From Nannocystis pusilla (lineage in GTDB: Bacteria > Myxococcota_A > Polyangia > Nannocystales > Nannocystaceae): a stretch of 64,000 bases of DNA. The position numbers were made by a program, and so were the translations under genes. How positions within the stretch are numbered: position 1 is the stretch's first letter; each line of letters begins with the position of its first letter. This document shows positions 19,270 to 28,547 of the stretch, piece by piece. The DNA lies in NCBI RefSeq assembly GCF_020073745.1, contig NZ_JAIRAU010000035.1, positions 124,001-188,000 on the forward strand, read 5' to 3'. Below the pieces are notes generated by a model. It worked only from the letters and a program-made list of their open reading frames with translations. It made no database searches and was not told where the DNA came from.

Positions 19270-22200
19270 TCAGCGCCCGGTCAGCAGCTGCCCGCTGCCG
19301 CGCTTGCCCTCGCGGGCGCGGACGGGCGGCAGCTGCCCGGCGGCGATCCAGTAGCGCAGGTACCTGGCGACGAGCGTCCGGTCCATGGCGACGAAGCGGA
19401 TCCCGCTGCCGGCGAGCGCGGCGTTGGTGTTGCTGGTGTCGTAGGCCGGCATGTCCTCGTAGAGCTCCCAGCGGGTCAGCTCGTCGCGATAGACGCGCTC
19501 GAACAGCATCGGCAGCAGCGAGCACAGCGGGTTGTCGCGCTCGCGGGCGTCCTGGATGGTGCGGTCGACCCACTGCGCGTAGCTCCATTGCTTGAGGCGG
19601 TAGCCGAACTCGGAGATCAGCGCGAAGAACTCGTTGAGGTCGGGTGACTGCTGCGGATCGGGCGGCACCAGGTGGAAGGCGCGCCCGTGGTTGTCGGCGC
19701 TGCCGGCGATGTGGAGGATCGCCCGACTGACGAAGTCGACCGGCACGAACTCCTTGCGCTGGCGCGGCAGGTCGGGATACGCCCCGATCTGGATCGCCCC
19801 GCGCACCGAGCGACCGACGAAGTCGTCGGCGTTGCCGGCCCCGGTGCGGCTGTCGCCCATGATGAACCCCGGGCGGTACACCGCCACCGGCAGCCCGAGC
19901 TCGCCTGCCGCCCACACCACCTTCTCGGCGACCCACTTGCTGGCCGAGTAGCCGATGTCGAGGCCCAGGTACTCGAGGTGATCGTCGAGCGCGTCGTTCT
20001 CGTACACCACCCGCTTGCCGCCGAAGAACCCGCTCGGTCCGAACACCCCGACCGACGACACGTGGTGCAGCGGCTTGGCCCGGCCGGTCGCCGCGAACCG
20101 CACCACCTCGAGCGTCCCGCCGACGTTGCTCGCGCGGTGGGCCGCGTAGGGCTGGACGTAGTTGACCTGCGCTCCCGAGTGGATGACCGCGTCGACGGTG
20201 CCGGCCAGGCTCGTGAACGCCGCCTCGTCGAGGCCGAAGCGCGGCGACGTGAGGTCGCCGGGCACCACGCAGATCCGCGCGGCGTACGACGACTGCCACA
20301 GCCCGTACTTCGCCAGCGCCTGCCGCACTCGAGCGGCCCCCGAGCGCACGTCCTGTGCGCGCACCAGGCAGTGCACACGGGCCTTTGTGTGCACCATCAG
20401 GTCTCGCAGCAGGAACGACCCCAAAAACCCCGTCACGCCGGTCAGGAACACGTCACCGGTGCGCCACGCGTCGGCGGCCGGGCGCGGCAGCTCGGCCGTG
20501 CGCAAGATCTGCGCTCTGACATCTTCGGGGAGGCGCGCGTCGGCTTGCCAGACCTGCGGACCCTCGGGCGTCGTGCTGCCGATCGCCTCGCCGCGCAGGG
20601 CCCGCCGCAGCAGCGCCACGCACTCGCGCAGCGTGCCCCCCTCGTACAGCGCATAGATCGGCAGGCGCACGCGGTACACGTCGCGCACGCGCAGCACGAG
20701 CCGCGCGGCCAGCAGCGAGTTGCCGCCGAGGCCGAAGAAGTCGTCCTCCGGCAGGACCACCTGGACGCCGAGGAGCTCGGCCCAGATCGCCGCGAGCTCG
20801 CCGGTCAGCGGATCGTGGGTCGCCGCGATCATGGCATTGAGACTGAACACCCCCGATTGCGCCTGGCCGGCGACCAGCGCCTTGCGGTCGACCTTGCCGT
20901 TGGCGTTGAGCGGCAGGGCGTCGAGGCTCACGAACCGCGACGGCACCATGAACCGCGGCAGCTTGGTCTGCAGGTGGACCTGCAGCTGCGAGGAGAGGAA
21001 GCCGGCGCGGTCGCGCGGGACCACGTGGGCCACCAGCGACTTGTCGCCCGCGGGGCTCTCGTGCACCGTGACCGCCGCCGCCGCCACCAGCCCGCTCGCC
21101 ACCAGCGCCGACTCGATCTCCTCGAGCTCGATGCGATGACCGCGGATCTTCACCTGGAAGTCGGTGCGGCCGACGAATTCGATCAGGCCGTCGGGGCGCC
21201 AGCGGGCCTGGTCGCCGGTGCGATACAGGCGAATCGCCGCATCACCGCGCAGCCCTGCCACCGAGACGAAGCGCTCGGCGGTCAGCTCGGGTCGATTGTG
21301 ATAACCGCGGGCGAGGCCGTCGCCGCCGATGTACAGCTCGCCCAGCTCGCCGACGCCGACGGGCCGCTGCTGCTCGTCGAGGATGTACGCGAGGGTGTTG
21401 GCGATCGGCCGCCCGATCGGCACGTTGCTGGTGGCCACGTGCTCCAGGCCGAGCTCGCAGGAGACCGCGAAGGTGGTGCTCTCGGTCGGGCCGTAGATGT
21501 TCTGCAGGTGCCGCGGCGGCGCGGCCTCGAGGACGGCGCGGAGCGCCTCGGCGTTGGCCTTCTCGCCGCCGACCAGCAGGTAGCGCAACGAGCTGAACGC
21601 GTCGGGGCAGGCCCCCGCCACCAGGTTGAACAGCGCGGTGGTCAGGAACATCACGGTGACGCCGCGCCGGACCAGCTCGGCCCGCAGCTCGCTGGGGTCG
21701 AGGGCGCTGCGGCGGGGGATCAGGACAATCTCCGCACCGTTGAGGAGCGGGCCCCAGACCTCGAAGATCGCGGCGTCGAACGAGAAGTTGGCGATCTGGG
21801 CCACCCTGTCGGTCGGCTCGAACTGCACATAGTTCGTCGCCATCACCAGGCGCGTGACCCCGCGGCCCACGATCTCGATGCCCTTCGGCTTGCCCGTCGA
21901 ACCCGAGGTGTAGAGGATGTGGGTGCGCCGCTCCGGCCCGCCGGCGACCCACTCGAAGGTGGCCGGGTTTCGCTCGAAGTTCGCCCGCTCGCGGTCGACG
22001 CACAGCTCGGGGCGGCCCCCCAGCTGCAGCCCGAACTGTCGCCGTTCGGTCAGCACCAGCTCCACGCCGGCGTCGGCGATCATGAACTCCAGGCGCTCCC
22101 GGGGGTAATCGGGGTCGAGCGGGACGTACGTGCCACCCGCCATGCAGATCGCCACCTGCGCGACGATCTGCTCGATGCGAGGACTCATGAAGACCCCGAC

Positions 22201-22428
22201 CGGCGTCTCCACCCCGACGCCCGCCGCTCGCAGCGCGTGCGCCATTCGGCTGGCACGTCGGAACAGCTCCGCGTACGAAAGCCGCTCCTCTCCGGCGTCG
22301 ACCGCCAGCGCGTCCGGGCGGCTCCGGACTTGCCGGACCAGCAGCTCCGCGAGGCCCTCCGCGCTCGGGTAAGGGGAAAACCCGCCGTGCCACGCTGCGT
22401 CGATGAGTGAGGCGTTCGTGTCGCTCAT
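19270..22428 (-). CDS. NRPS-like enzyme with adenylation, carrier and reductase domains (A-T-R)
   Basis: A 1052-residue single-module enzyme with no condensation domain. The adenylation domain (roughly 25-510) has HILYTSGSTGKPKG, NFSFDAAIFEVWG, NIYGPTESTTF, LYRTGDQARWRPDG and the terminal Lys in NANGKVDRKAL. The carrier has the phosphopantetheine Ser in FFGLGGNSLLAARL. The C-terminal thioester reductase has the NADPH loop GVTGFLGSFLLRD and the catalytic YxxxK in GYSASKWVAEK. It should load an amino or carboxylic acid and release it as an aldehyde or alcohol. My manual specificity code (about D-A-F-F-L-G-I-F-A-K) hints at an aliphatic substrate, with low confidence. ATG 22428 has AAGGAG about 8 bp upstream. 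No phosphopantetheinyl transferase is nearby. Confidence 0.92.
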   Translation of the reverse strand: MSDTNASLIDAAWHGGFSPYPSAEGLAELLVRQVRSRPDALAVDAGEERLSYAELFRRASRMAHALRAAGVGVETPVGVFMSPRIEQIVAQVAICMAGGTYVPLDPDYPRERLEFMIADAGVELVLTERRQFGLQLGGRPELCVDRERANFERNPATFEWVAGGPERRTHILYTSGSTGKPKGIEIVGRGVTRLVMATNYVQFEPTDRVAQIANFSFDAAIFEVWGPLLNGAEIVLIPRRSALDPSELRAELVRRGVTVMFLTTALFNLVAGACPDAFSSLRYLLVGGEKANAEALRAVLEAAPPRHLQNIYGPTESTTFAVSCELGLEHVATSNVPIGRPIANTLAYILDEQQRPVGVGELGELYIGGDGLARGYHNRPELTAERFVSVAGLRGDAAIRLYRTGDQARWRPDGLIEFVGRTDFQVKIRGHRIELEEIESALVASGLVAAAAVTVHESPAGDKSLVAHVVPRDRAGFLSSQLQVHLQTKLPRFMVPSRFVSLDALPLNANGKVDRKALVAGQAQSGVFSLNAMIAATHDPLTGELAAIWAELLGVQVVLPEDDFFGLGGNSLLAARLVLRVRDVYRVRLPIYALYEGGTLRECVALLRRALRGEAIGSTTPEGPQVWQADARLPEDVRAQILRTAELPRPAADAWRTGDVFLTGVTGFLGSFLLRDLMVHTKARVHCLVRAQDVRSGAARVRQALAKYGLWQSSYAARICVVPGDLTSPRFGLDEAAFTSLAGTVDAVIHSGAQVNYVQPYAAHRASNVGGTLEVVRFAATGRAKPLHHVSSVGVFGPSGFFGGKRVVYENDALDDHLEYLGLDIGYSASKWVAEKVVWAAGELGLPVAVYRPGFIMGDSRTGAGNADDFVGRSVRGAIQIGAYPDLPRQRKEFVPVDFVSRAILHIAGSADNHGRAFHLVPPDPQQSPDLNEFFALISEFGYRLKQWSYAQWVDRTIQDARERDNPLCSLLPMLFERVYRDELTRWELYEDMPAYDTSNTNAALAGSGIRFVAMDRTLVARYLRYWIAAGQLPPVRAREGKRGSGQLLTGR

Positions 22429-22826
22429 TACCCGTCTCCTTCGGCGATTCAAAGTCATGGCGCCGAGCCGACACGCGCGCGGCGCGTGACGTCCTCAGTG
22501 AACCAGATCGCTGTCTTGATTATATAGACTGCTATCATTAAAGCATACACATTTTTAATCCGGGCGCAAACCGGGATGCCCACGATCGTCCGACTTTGCG
22601 GGTCAGGCGCTTTTGTCGGGCTGTCTCTATTGCGTGAAGACCAAACCCGGGCGTAGGCGTCGACAATCACCACACTCGCCGTGACCGGCACACACATCGC
22701 CGTGCCCTGCGCAGGCCGCTTTCGCCGGCCTGCCCCCTACGACAAATCAACGCACGACGTTATTGGGTCGATCCGCCCCCGCGATCTGCCGGGGGCGAAT
22801 CACCCGAACTTGTACTTATGGACGCG
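22429..22826. promoter_or_regulatory. AT-rich leader of the NRPS-like gene
   Basis: A 398-bp gap between the NRPS-like gene and the PAS-STAS gene, both on the minus strand. Positions 22510-22560 are strikingly AT-rich for this genome; read on the minus strand they contain TATAAT (22519-22524) as a plausible -10. I could not find a matching -35 at 16-18 bp. Nothing coding is seen. Confidence 0.45.
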
Positions 22827-23711
22827 TCAGCCTTGCTGCATGGCGAAGGCGATACCGCTCTGCAGCGTCGCCCGGGTGACGATGCCCTCGAGATTGGTGC
22901 CGAGGTTGACCAAGGTCTGGGCGACGTCGGGGCGAATCCCCGTGAGGATCACCTCGGCGCCGAGCAGCCGCACCGCGCGGGCCGCCTTCAACAGCGCGTC
23001 GGCGACCTGGGTGTCCACGACCGCGACGCCCGTGATGTCGAGGATCGCCGTGGTGGCCCGGGCCTCGCTGATGCCTGAGAGCAGGGTATCGATGATCCGC
23101 TGGGCCCGCGCCGCGTCGATCGACCCGATCAACGGCATGGCGACGATCTTTCCGCTGATCGGGATCAGCGGCGTCGACAGCTCGGCCAGGGTCGCCGCCT
23201 GCACGGCGATGATCTCCTCCTGCAGGCGCCGGCGCTCGTTCTCCTCGCGCTTGCGTTCGGTGATGTCGACCCCGAACGATACGACCTCCTGCAGCGTGCC
23301 GTCGACCCCGAACCGGTGATACGAGTTCCAGGCCAGCGTCCTCCGCTCGCCGGTGTGCGACTGAATGGTCAGCTCGTAGTCGCTGACGTCGCCGCCCTCG
23401 GCCGCGATCTTGAAGTACTCCTCGACCGCGGCGTACAGCTCGCCGGGGTACAGCACGGACATGATGTTGGTGCCGGCGATCTCCTCGCTGGTCTTGCCGA
23501 CCAGCCGCTCGCACGTGGCGTTGGCGTAGATCGTGCGCCCGTCGGGCGTGAGCCGCGAGATGAAGGCGGGCGCGTGCTGCACGACGTGCTTGAACACGTC
23601 ACGCTCCTGCTCGAGCTGCGCGTTGGCCCGCTCCAACTCGGCCACACGGCGACGCAGCGCCTGGATCTCGCTGTCGGACTCCTGGGGGGGGGAGGCGGTG
23701 GTGTCGTGCAT
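22827..23711 (-). CDS. RsbR-like PAS-STAS regulator (stressosome type)
   Basis: A 294-residue cytoplasmic sensor. After a coiled-coil N-terminus (ALRRRVAELERANAQLEQER) comes a PAS domain at about 40-165 (FISRLTPDGRTIYANATCER, SFGVDITERKREE), then the RsbR-type linker AELSTPLIPISGKIVAMPLI and a STAS domain with AILDITGVAVVDT and ILTGIRPDVAQTL. In RsbR proteins the Thr residues in DITG and near TGIRP are phosphorylated by RsbT; both motifs are present. No rsbS, rsbT or sigma-factor genes are adjacent, so its output is unknown. ATG 23711 is supported by GGAG 7 bp upstream. A paralogue lies at 42.3 kb. Confidence 0.88.
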   Translation of the reverse strand: MHDTTASPPQESDSEIQALRRRVAELERANAQLEQERDVFKHVVQHAPAFISRLTPDGRTIYANATCERLVGKTSEEIAGTNIMSVLYPGELYAAVEEYFKIAAEGGDVSDYELTIQSHTGERRTLAWNSYHRFGVDGTLQEVVSFGVDITERKREENERRRLQEEIIAVQAATLAELSTPLIPISGKIVAMPLIGSIDAARAQRIIDTLLSGISEARATTAILDITGVAVVDTQVADALLKAARAVRLLGAEVILTGIRPDVAQTLVNLGTNLEGIVTRATLQSGIAFAMQQG

Positions 23712-23902
23712 CGGTCGACTCCGACCCGCGAAGCGGGCGAAGTTCCAGCGTATCGACCCCGCTCCGCGGACACCAGCCCTTCGCGATTGGTGAACGGCGC
23801 TATCCGCGATCGCGCAATGCCCGATGCGGTTCGCTTCCGCGCGGGGTGGGCATCGGCACACACTCGCAGGTGCAGTCAATACATTGTTCCGCGCAGCCCG
23901 CT

Positions 23903-23940
23903 ACATGTCTCTTGACACATGTGTAAACAGACATTGAACG
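23903..23940. repeat. 14-bp repeat array
   Basis: Units at 23904 (CATGTCTCTTGACA), 23918 (CATGTGTAAACAGA) and 23932 (CATTG...), exactly 14 bp apart. They lie upstream of the PAS-STAS gene and downstream of the minus-strand hypothetical gene at 24007, so this copy is between genes in the same direction. Confidence 0.8.
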
Positions 23941-24006
23941 TGGTCAGAACAACAATTCGCGGTACCACTGCAGCGAGCGCGTCGGCTGCGAACCGGCGCC
24001 GCGGAG

Positions 24007-24522
24007 CTAGAGATGGTCGATGAGCCGCGAAACCAGCGAGCTCAGCAGCCCGGCGGCGAGGACGCGCCACGAATCGGAGCCACGGAGGGCGCGCTGCCAA
24101 AGGACACGCCCGACGTCGCCGCCCTGAGCGAACACTGTCTCGTACCCTGTGCGACGAGGTCGCGGCCACTGATCATACGGATCATCGCCGCGCTCGTGGT
24201 CGCAGACCACCCACACGCGAGCACCGGTGCGGACGCTGAACTCGCGCAGAACACCCATCGCGTGCAGACTCGGGGCGGGATAAAGCCGCTGTCGTGGTCC
24301 CCACACGCGCTGGGGAACTCCCGAGCGAGGCGGGCCGTCGATGCTGCACCGCGTCCACGTCGGTTCGACGTCCGGCGGCGACTCGTGCGCGGGACACAGC
24401 CGCGCGCGGTCACGCGCCGCCACAAGCCCCATCGGGGGCGCGACGATCCCCGGCGTCCGGTACGGCAGCAGCCAGCGCGCCCCGGCGAAGATCGTCACCT
24501 CGATCGCCGCCGCGGCGATCAT
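24007..24522 (-). CDS. Hypothetical protein with hydrophobic N-terminus
   Basis: A possible 171-residue product with no recognised family. It opens with a hydrophobic segment (MIAAAAIEVTIFAGARWLL) that could be a signal or anchor, has mixed composition in the middle with several Cys and Trp residues, and ends in an amphipathic helix (VLAAGLLSSLVSRLIDHL). It is divergent from the sirtuin gene with 55 bp between starts, a natural promoter arrangement. It is the best coding candidate in 23.95-24.57 kb, but the opposite strand is also open there, so this is a moderate call. Confidence 0.45.
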   Translation of the reverse strand: MIAAAAIEVTIFAGARWLLPYRTPGIVAPPMGLVAARDRARLCPAHESPPDVEPTWTRCSIDGPPRSGVPQRVWGPRQRLYPAPSLHAMGVLREFSVRTGARVWVVCDHERGDDPYDQWPRPRRTGYETVFAQGGDVGRVLWQRALRGSDSWRVLAAGLLSSLVSRLIDHL

Positions 24523-24577
24523 GGCAAGACCCGCGTCGCCCTCGCGCGCCGCGCCGCGCCCCGCTACCATCGGCGCC

Positions 24578-25306
24578 ATGTCCGGGCCGCACTTGCGCGA
24601 TTTCAATCGGATCGTCTTCTTCACCGGCGCCGGCATGTCCGCCGAGAGCGGCGTGCCCACCTACCGCGGCGCCGGCGGGATCTGGAAGGAGTACGACTAC
24701 CGCCGCTACGCCTGCCAGGACGCCTTCAACCGCGATCCCGCGGCCGTGTGGGAGTTCCACAACTACCGCCGCCGCCTCGTCGCCGCCTGCGCGCCCAACC
24801 TCGGCCACCGCATCATCGCACGCGCCGGGCAGCGCGAGGCCCGCGTCACTGTCGTCACCCAGAACATCGACGGCCTGCACGCGCTCTCCGGCAGCCGCGA
24901 CATCCTCGAGCTCCACGGCAACCTCTGGCGCGTCCGCTGCGACACCTGCGGCGTCAAGCAGCAGGACTCGCACGAGCCGCGCGAGCAGCTGCGCTGCGAC
25001 GGCTGCGGCGGCTGGTGGCGGCCCGACATCGTGTGGTTCGGCGACTTCCTCGACGACGCCACCCTGCACTCCGCCAAGCAGCTCATCTCGAGCTGCGACC
25101 TGTTCGTGTCCGTCGGCACCTCGGCCGTCGTCTACCCGGCCGCCCAATTGCCCGAGTACGCCCGCGCGGGCAAGGCCCTGCGCGTCGAGATCAACCCCGA
25201 CGAGACGCCGGCCTCGGACCTCTACGACGTCCACCTGCGCGGGCCGGCGACCGAGATGCTCACCCGCCTCGCCGACGGCGATCCGCATCTGCTGGACCCG
25301 GCGTGA
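24578..25306 (+). CDS. Sirtuin NAD-dependent protein deacylase
   Basis: A 242-residue Sir2-family deacylase. Motifs in order: FFTGAGMSAESGVPTYRG (NAD-binding GAGxS and the YR pair), VTVVTQNIDGLH, ELHGNLW with the catalytic His, a four-Cys zinc site (CDTCGVKQQ and CDGCGG), and SVGTSAVVYPAAQLP. The combination is typical of CobB-like class III sirtuins, which remove acetyl or succinyl groups from lysines; whether this one prefers acyl chains longer than acetyl cannot be told. It overlaps the next gene in the order GTGA, implying translational coupling to a GNAT acyltransferase, so the pair could write and erase on the same target. That is inference. Confidence 0.95.
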   Translation: MSGPHLRDFNRIVFFTGAGMSAESGVPTYRGAGGIWKEYDYRRYACQDAFNRDPAAVWEFHNYRRRLVAACAPNLGHRIIARAGQREARVTVVTQNIDGLHALSGSRDILELHGNLWRVRCDTCGVKQQDSHEPREQLRCDGCGGWWRPDIVWFGDFLDDATLHSAKQLISSCDLFVSVGTSAVVYPAAQLPEYARAGKALRVEINPDETPASDLYDVHLRGPATEMLTRLADGDPHLLDPA

Positions 25307-25827
25307 CCCTCGCCCCCGAGACGCTGACCACGGCGCGTCTTCGCGGCGCCCGCATCACCGCCGGGGACCGCCCGCTCTACCGCGCGCTGTGGCAGGACCC
25401 CGACGTCGTGCGCACGCTCGGCGGCCCGCGCTCGCCGGCGCAGATCGACGCGAAGATCGACCGGCTGGTGGCGATGTGGCGCGAGCGCGGGTTCGGCGTG
25501 TACACCCTGCGCGAGGGCGACTGCGACTGTGGCTACGCGGGCCTCGCACCGACCGACGCGGGCGGGCGCGACAGCGTCGAGATCCTCTATGGATTCCCGC
25601 CGACGGTGTGGCGCCGCGGCCTCGCCACCGAGGTCGCCACCGAGCTCGTCCGCCTCGCCCTCGACGTCCTCGGCCTGCCGGAGGTGTGCGGATTCACCTG
25701 GACCGAGAACACCGGCTCGCGCCGCGTGCTCGAGCGCGCCGGTCTGGTGTATCGATTCGACTTCGATCGCGCCGACCTGCCGCACCGCTATTACAGCCTG
25801 ACGCGCGACGGCCGAGCAGACCGGTGA
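25303..25827 (+). CDS. GNAT-family N-acetyltransferase (RimJ/RimL type)
   Basis: A 174-residue acetyltransferase. LTTARLRGARITAGDRPLYRALWQ opens the fold; FGVYTLREGDCDCGYAGLAP and GFPPTVWRRGLATEVATELV form the acetyl-CoA binding region, with the Q/RxxGxG-like RRGLAT. EVCGFTWTENTGSRRVLER is the typical RimJ/RimL block leading to the C-terminal strand. It starts GTG 25303 overlapping the sirtuin stop (GTGA), so the two are co-translated. Targets are probably protein N-termini or small amines; unknown. Its stop codon abuts a 14-bp repeat unit. Confidence 0.85.
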   Translation: MTLAPETLTTARLRGARITAGDRPLYRALWQDPDVVRTLGGPRSPAQIDAKIDRLVAMWRERGFGVYTLREGDCDCGYAGLAPTDAGGRDSVEILYGFPPTVWRRGLATEVATELVRLALDVLGLPEVCGFTWTENTGSRRVLERAGLVYRFDFDRADLPHRYYSLTRDGRADR

Positions 25828-25860
25828 TATGTCCGTTCGGACATGATTAAACATACCGCC
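25826..25860. repeat. 14-bp repeat array at the GNAT stop codon
   Basis: Units at 25828 (TATGTCCGTTCGGA) and 25842 (CATGATTAAACATA). The first overlaps the stop codon region of the GNAT gene. Confidence 0.8.
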
Positions 25861-26226
25861 GGACACGGCCCCTTCGCCGCGCGGCGCTGCGGCGGATGGT
25901 CACCGGCGCGCACGCGTCCGCATTGGCGGCTCCCGCCTCCGACTCACTCGTGGAGGGCGACTTCGTCGTCGTGGCCGAGCCGAGGTCGAATCCGCCATCA
26001 TGTCGCCGGCGACAGGCGAGAGCGACGTCGCGGACGTCGTCACGCCGGCGGTCGGATTCGCCTTTGTCTCGCCCGTGGAAGCCCCCGAGGCGCACGCCGA
26101 GGCGAACAGCCGTCCGGCGCGGCGGGGTCGAAGCGCGACGGGGGGCCATGCCTGGTCATCTTACGCGAGCCTCGCGGCTCGGTGCGCATGGGTCCTATGG
26201 TGAGTGCTGTGCCCGAGCATCCCCAC
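25861..26226. other. Intergenic region without a supported gene
   Basis: About 370 bp between the repeat units after the GNAT gene and the IgGFc-type lipoprotein gene. Short open frames exist on both strands but none has a ribosome-binding site, signal or family block. It presumably carries the promoter of the lipoprotein. Confidence 0.4.
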
Positions 26227-27921
26227 ATGCACATCTCTGCACCGCGTCGATTCGCCTCCCTCGGCTCGCTCCTGCTCACGATCGCCGCGTGCAGCGACGA
26301 CGGCCGCGGAGGCGCCAGCGCCCAGATCACCGGCGTGTCGTCGATCGCCAGCCTGAGCACCCTCCCGGGCACCGACGGGCCGGCCACCGACAGCGAGACC
26401 GGGGCCGGCACCGGCACCTCGAGCAACAGCGGCGCGCCGACCGAGGCCACGACCTCCGCGAGCGACTCGGCCCCCAAGTTCGACTTCGGCAACGACCCGC
26501 AGCCCGACTTCGGCGGCGGCGGGGACGAGGGGCCGATCATCCCCGAGACCTGCGACCAGGCCGCCGCCGGCAAGAGCACCGTCGGCTGTCGCTTCTACGC
26601 CGTCGACATGGACTCGCACGACGGCGTCGAGACGTCGCAGTACGCGGTCGCGGTCGCCAACGTGCAGCTCGCGGCCACCGCCAACGTCGTCGTCGAGACC
26701 AAGAACGGCGGCGTGTGGAGCGCGGTCGCCGGCCCGCAGCCCGTGCCTGCGCTGTCGCTCTTCACCTTCAACTTGCCCGACCGCCACATCGACGACTCCG
26801 GCGTCAACCCGGGCGGGGCTTACCGCGTCACCTCCGACGTCCCGGTCGTCGCCTATCAGTTCAACCCCGTCGACGGCGCCTCCTCCTTCCTCTCCGACGC
26901 CGCCATGCTCTACCCCGCGGCCGCGCTCGACACGATCAACCGCGTCACCGCGTGGAAGTCGATGTACGACAACTCCAACACCTTCCAGCACAGCTACGTC
27001 ACGGTCATCGCCACCGTCGACGGCACGATGGTGCAGGTCGATCCGAGCGTCGTGACGGCGGCCGGACCGAGCGTGCCGCAGGGCGCCCCGGGCGCTCCGT
27101 TCACGATCCCGCTCAACGAGGGCGACGTGCTCTCGGTCGCCGTGCAGTCGATCCCCGACAGCATGACGGGCACCAAGATCAACAGCAACGACGGCCACCC
27201 GGTGGCCGTGTTCGCCGGCCAGGAGTGCGCGCTGATCCCCGAGACGACCTGCTGCTGCGACCACATGGAGGAGCAGCTGGCCGGCGTGCGGCTGTGGGGC
27301 AAGCGCTTCATCGCCTCGCGCATGCCGATCCGCAGCGGCGGCGCGCCCGAGCAGACGCTGTGGCAGATCTACGCCTCCGAGGACGGCACCAACGTCACCA
27401 TCAACGCCGACCCCGGCGTGTCCGGCATCCCCGCCGCCAACTTCGTGCTCAACGCCAACCAGATGAGCGAGTTCTACGCCACCGGCCCCTCGGCCGAGCC
27501 GGGCGACTTCGAGGTCGTCGCCGACAAGCCGATCGCCGTCTACGGCTACATGGTCGGCGCCGAGGCGTTCGGCAGCTCGATCGGCGACCCGGCGATGGTG
27601 GCGATGGCCCCGGTCGAGCAGTACCTGCCGCGCTACGTCGTGCTGGTGCCGGGCACGTGGGTCAACGACTTCGCCATCGTCACGCGCCCGGTCGGCGCGT
27701 CCATCTCCATGGACGGCGTCAACCTCCCCGACCTCGACTTCAACCCGGTCGCCGGCAGCGGCTACGAGGTCGCGCGGATCCCCTGCGCCGACGGCATCCA
27801 CGTGTTCGACGGCGGCGATTCGCCGTTCAGCGTCATCATCGTCGGCTACGACCAGCACGACTCCTACGCCTACCTCGGCGGCACCGGCACGGGGAAGATC
27901 AACCCCAACCCGCCCGGCTGA
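26227..27921 (+). CDS. IgGFc-binding-type lipoprotein
   Basis: A 564-residue lipoprotein: MHISAPRRFASLGSLLLTIAAC gives lipid Cys22, then a Ser/Thr/Gly linker with DFGNDPQPDFGGGG. From about 120 to the end it matches the IgGFc-binding N-terminal domain found in many myxobacterial proteins: CRFYAVDMDSHDG, QYAVAVANVQ, VPVVAYQFNPVD, TVIATVDGTMVQVDP, GHPVAVFAGQEC, PIAVYGYMVGAEAFG and SVIIVGYDQHDSYAYLGG. This fold was named after a human mucin-like protein; in bacteria the ligand is unknown. It would sit on the outer membrane surface or in the periplasm. An ATG 30 bp upstream is possible but adds nothing useful. Confidence 0.82.
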   Translation: MHISAPRRFASLGSLLLTIAACSDDGRGGASAQITGVSSIASLSTLPGTDGPATDSETGAGTGTSSNSGAPTEATTSASDSAPKFDFGNDPQPDFGGGGDEGPIIPETCDQAAAGKSTVGCRFYAVDMDSHDGVETSQYAVAVANVQLAATANVVVETKNGGVWSAVAGPQPVPALSLFTFNLPDRHIDDSGVNPGGAYRVTSDVPVVAYQFNPVDGASSFLSDAAMLYPAAALDTINRVTAWKSMYDNSNTFQHSYVTVIATVDGTMVQVDPSVVTAAGPSVPQGAPGAPFTIPLNEGDVLSVAVQSIPDSMTGTKINSNDGHPVAVFAGQECALIPETTCCCDHMEEQLAGVRLWGKRFIASRMPIRSGGAPEQTLWQIYASEDGTNVTINADPGVSGIPAANFVLNANQMSEFYATGPSAEPGDFEVVADKPIAVYGYMVGAEAFGSSIGDPAMVAMAPVEQYLPRYVVLVPGTWVNDFAIVTRPVGASISMDGVNLPDLDFNPVAGSGYEVARIPCADGIHVFDGGDSPFSVIIVGYDQHDSYAYLGGTGTGKINPNPPG

Positions 27922-27924
27922 GCC

Positions 27925-28350
27925 ATGGGCCTGCGCGCCCTCGTCGAGACCCGCCTCGCCGCCCATCAGGCGAGTTCCTGTGGTTCTCGCAGTACTTCCA
28001 GCTGGCGCGCAGCAACATGTCCTTCGAGACATCTCGTGCCGGCATCGCCGGCGAGTACGTGCGCGAGCTGACCCGAAGCCGACCCGGCCTCCGCGCGCCG
28101 GCTCGAGCCGGCGTGCGCGCGCGAGATCGCCGAGGTCGTCGCGGCCACTCGCAACCAACCCGGCGCCCGAGCTCACGGACGCCGCCGCGCTGGCCGCCTG
28201 CCCCGAGCCTGGCGCCGAGGGCTTCGAGGCCCGCCGCGTCCTCCGCTCGCGTGAACTCGGGACCGGCGCCCAGCGCCGGCGCCACCTCTCGTGACCCGCA
28301 GTCGTCCGCTCCGCCGTCGAGATCTCCGACCCGCTACCTGGCGCCGTCGC
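27925..28350 (+). pseudogene. Possible decayed coding remnant
   Basis: Directly after the IgGFc-type gene, an ATG at 27925 opens MGLRALVETRLAAHQ. The coding-like signal then jumps to another frame (GEFLWFSQYFQLARSNMSFET) and again near 28120 (AREIAEVVAATRN) and 28180 (ELTDAAALAACPEPGAEGF). Three or four in-register peptide pieces in different frames look like a gene broken by indels. No family was identified, and chance open frames in GC-rich DNA are an alternative. Two 14-bp repeat units (28016 and 28353) lie in this stretch. Confidence 0.3.
28014..28036. repeat. 14-bp repeat unit
   Basis: CATGTCCTTCGAGA at 28016-28029 followed by CATC at 28030, inside the convergent gap 27922-28547. Confidence 0.7.
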
Positions 28351-28352
28351 AA

Positions 28353-28372
28353 TCTGTCCGAACGGACAGGAT
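28353..28372. repeat. 14-bp repeat unit
   Basis: TCTGTCCGAACGGA at 28353-28366 then CAGG. The arms TGTCC and GGACA are perfectly complementary around GAAC. It is the second copy in the convergent gap 27922-28547. Confidence 0.7.
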
Positions 28373-28547
28373 TCGAGGCGGACCCGCGAGTCACGAATCA
28401 GCGGCGGCGACCTGGTGGCGCGACCGGGTCATTTCGCGTCGTCCTCGCGCCGGGCTCCGATAGGCCGGCAAGACGCGAGGAGGGGCATATCGGGCCAATA
28501 TGGGACCGACGAGCGACGCGGCTGCTCGAAATGGCCCGGTCGGGGCA

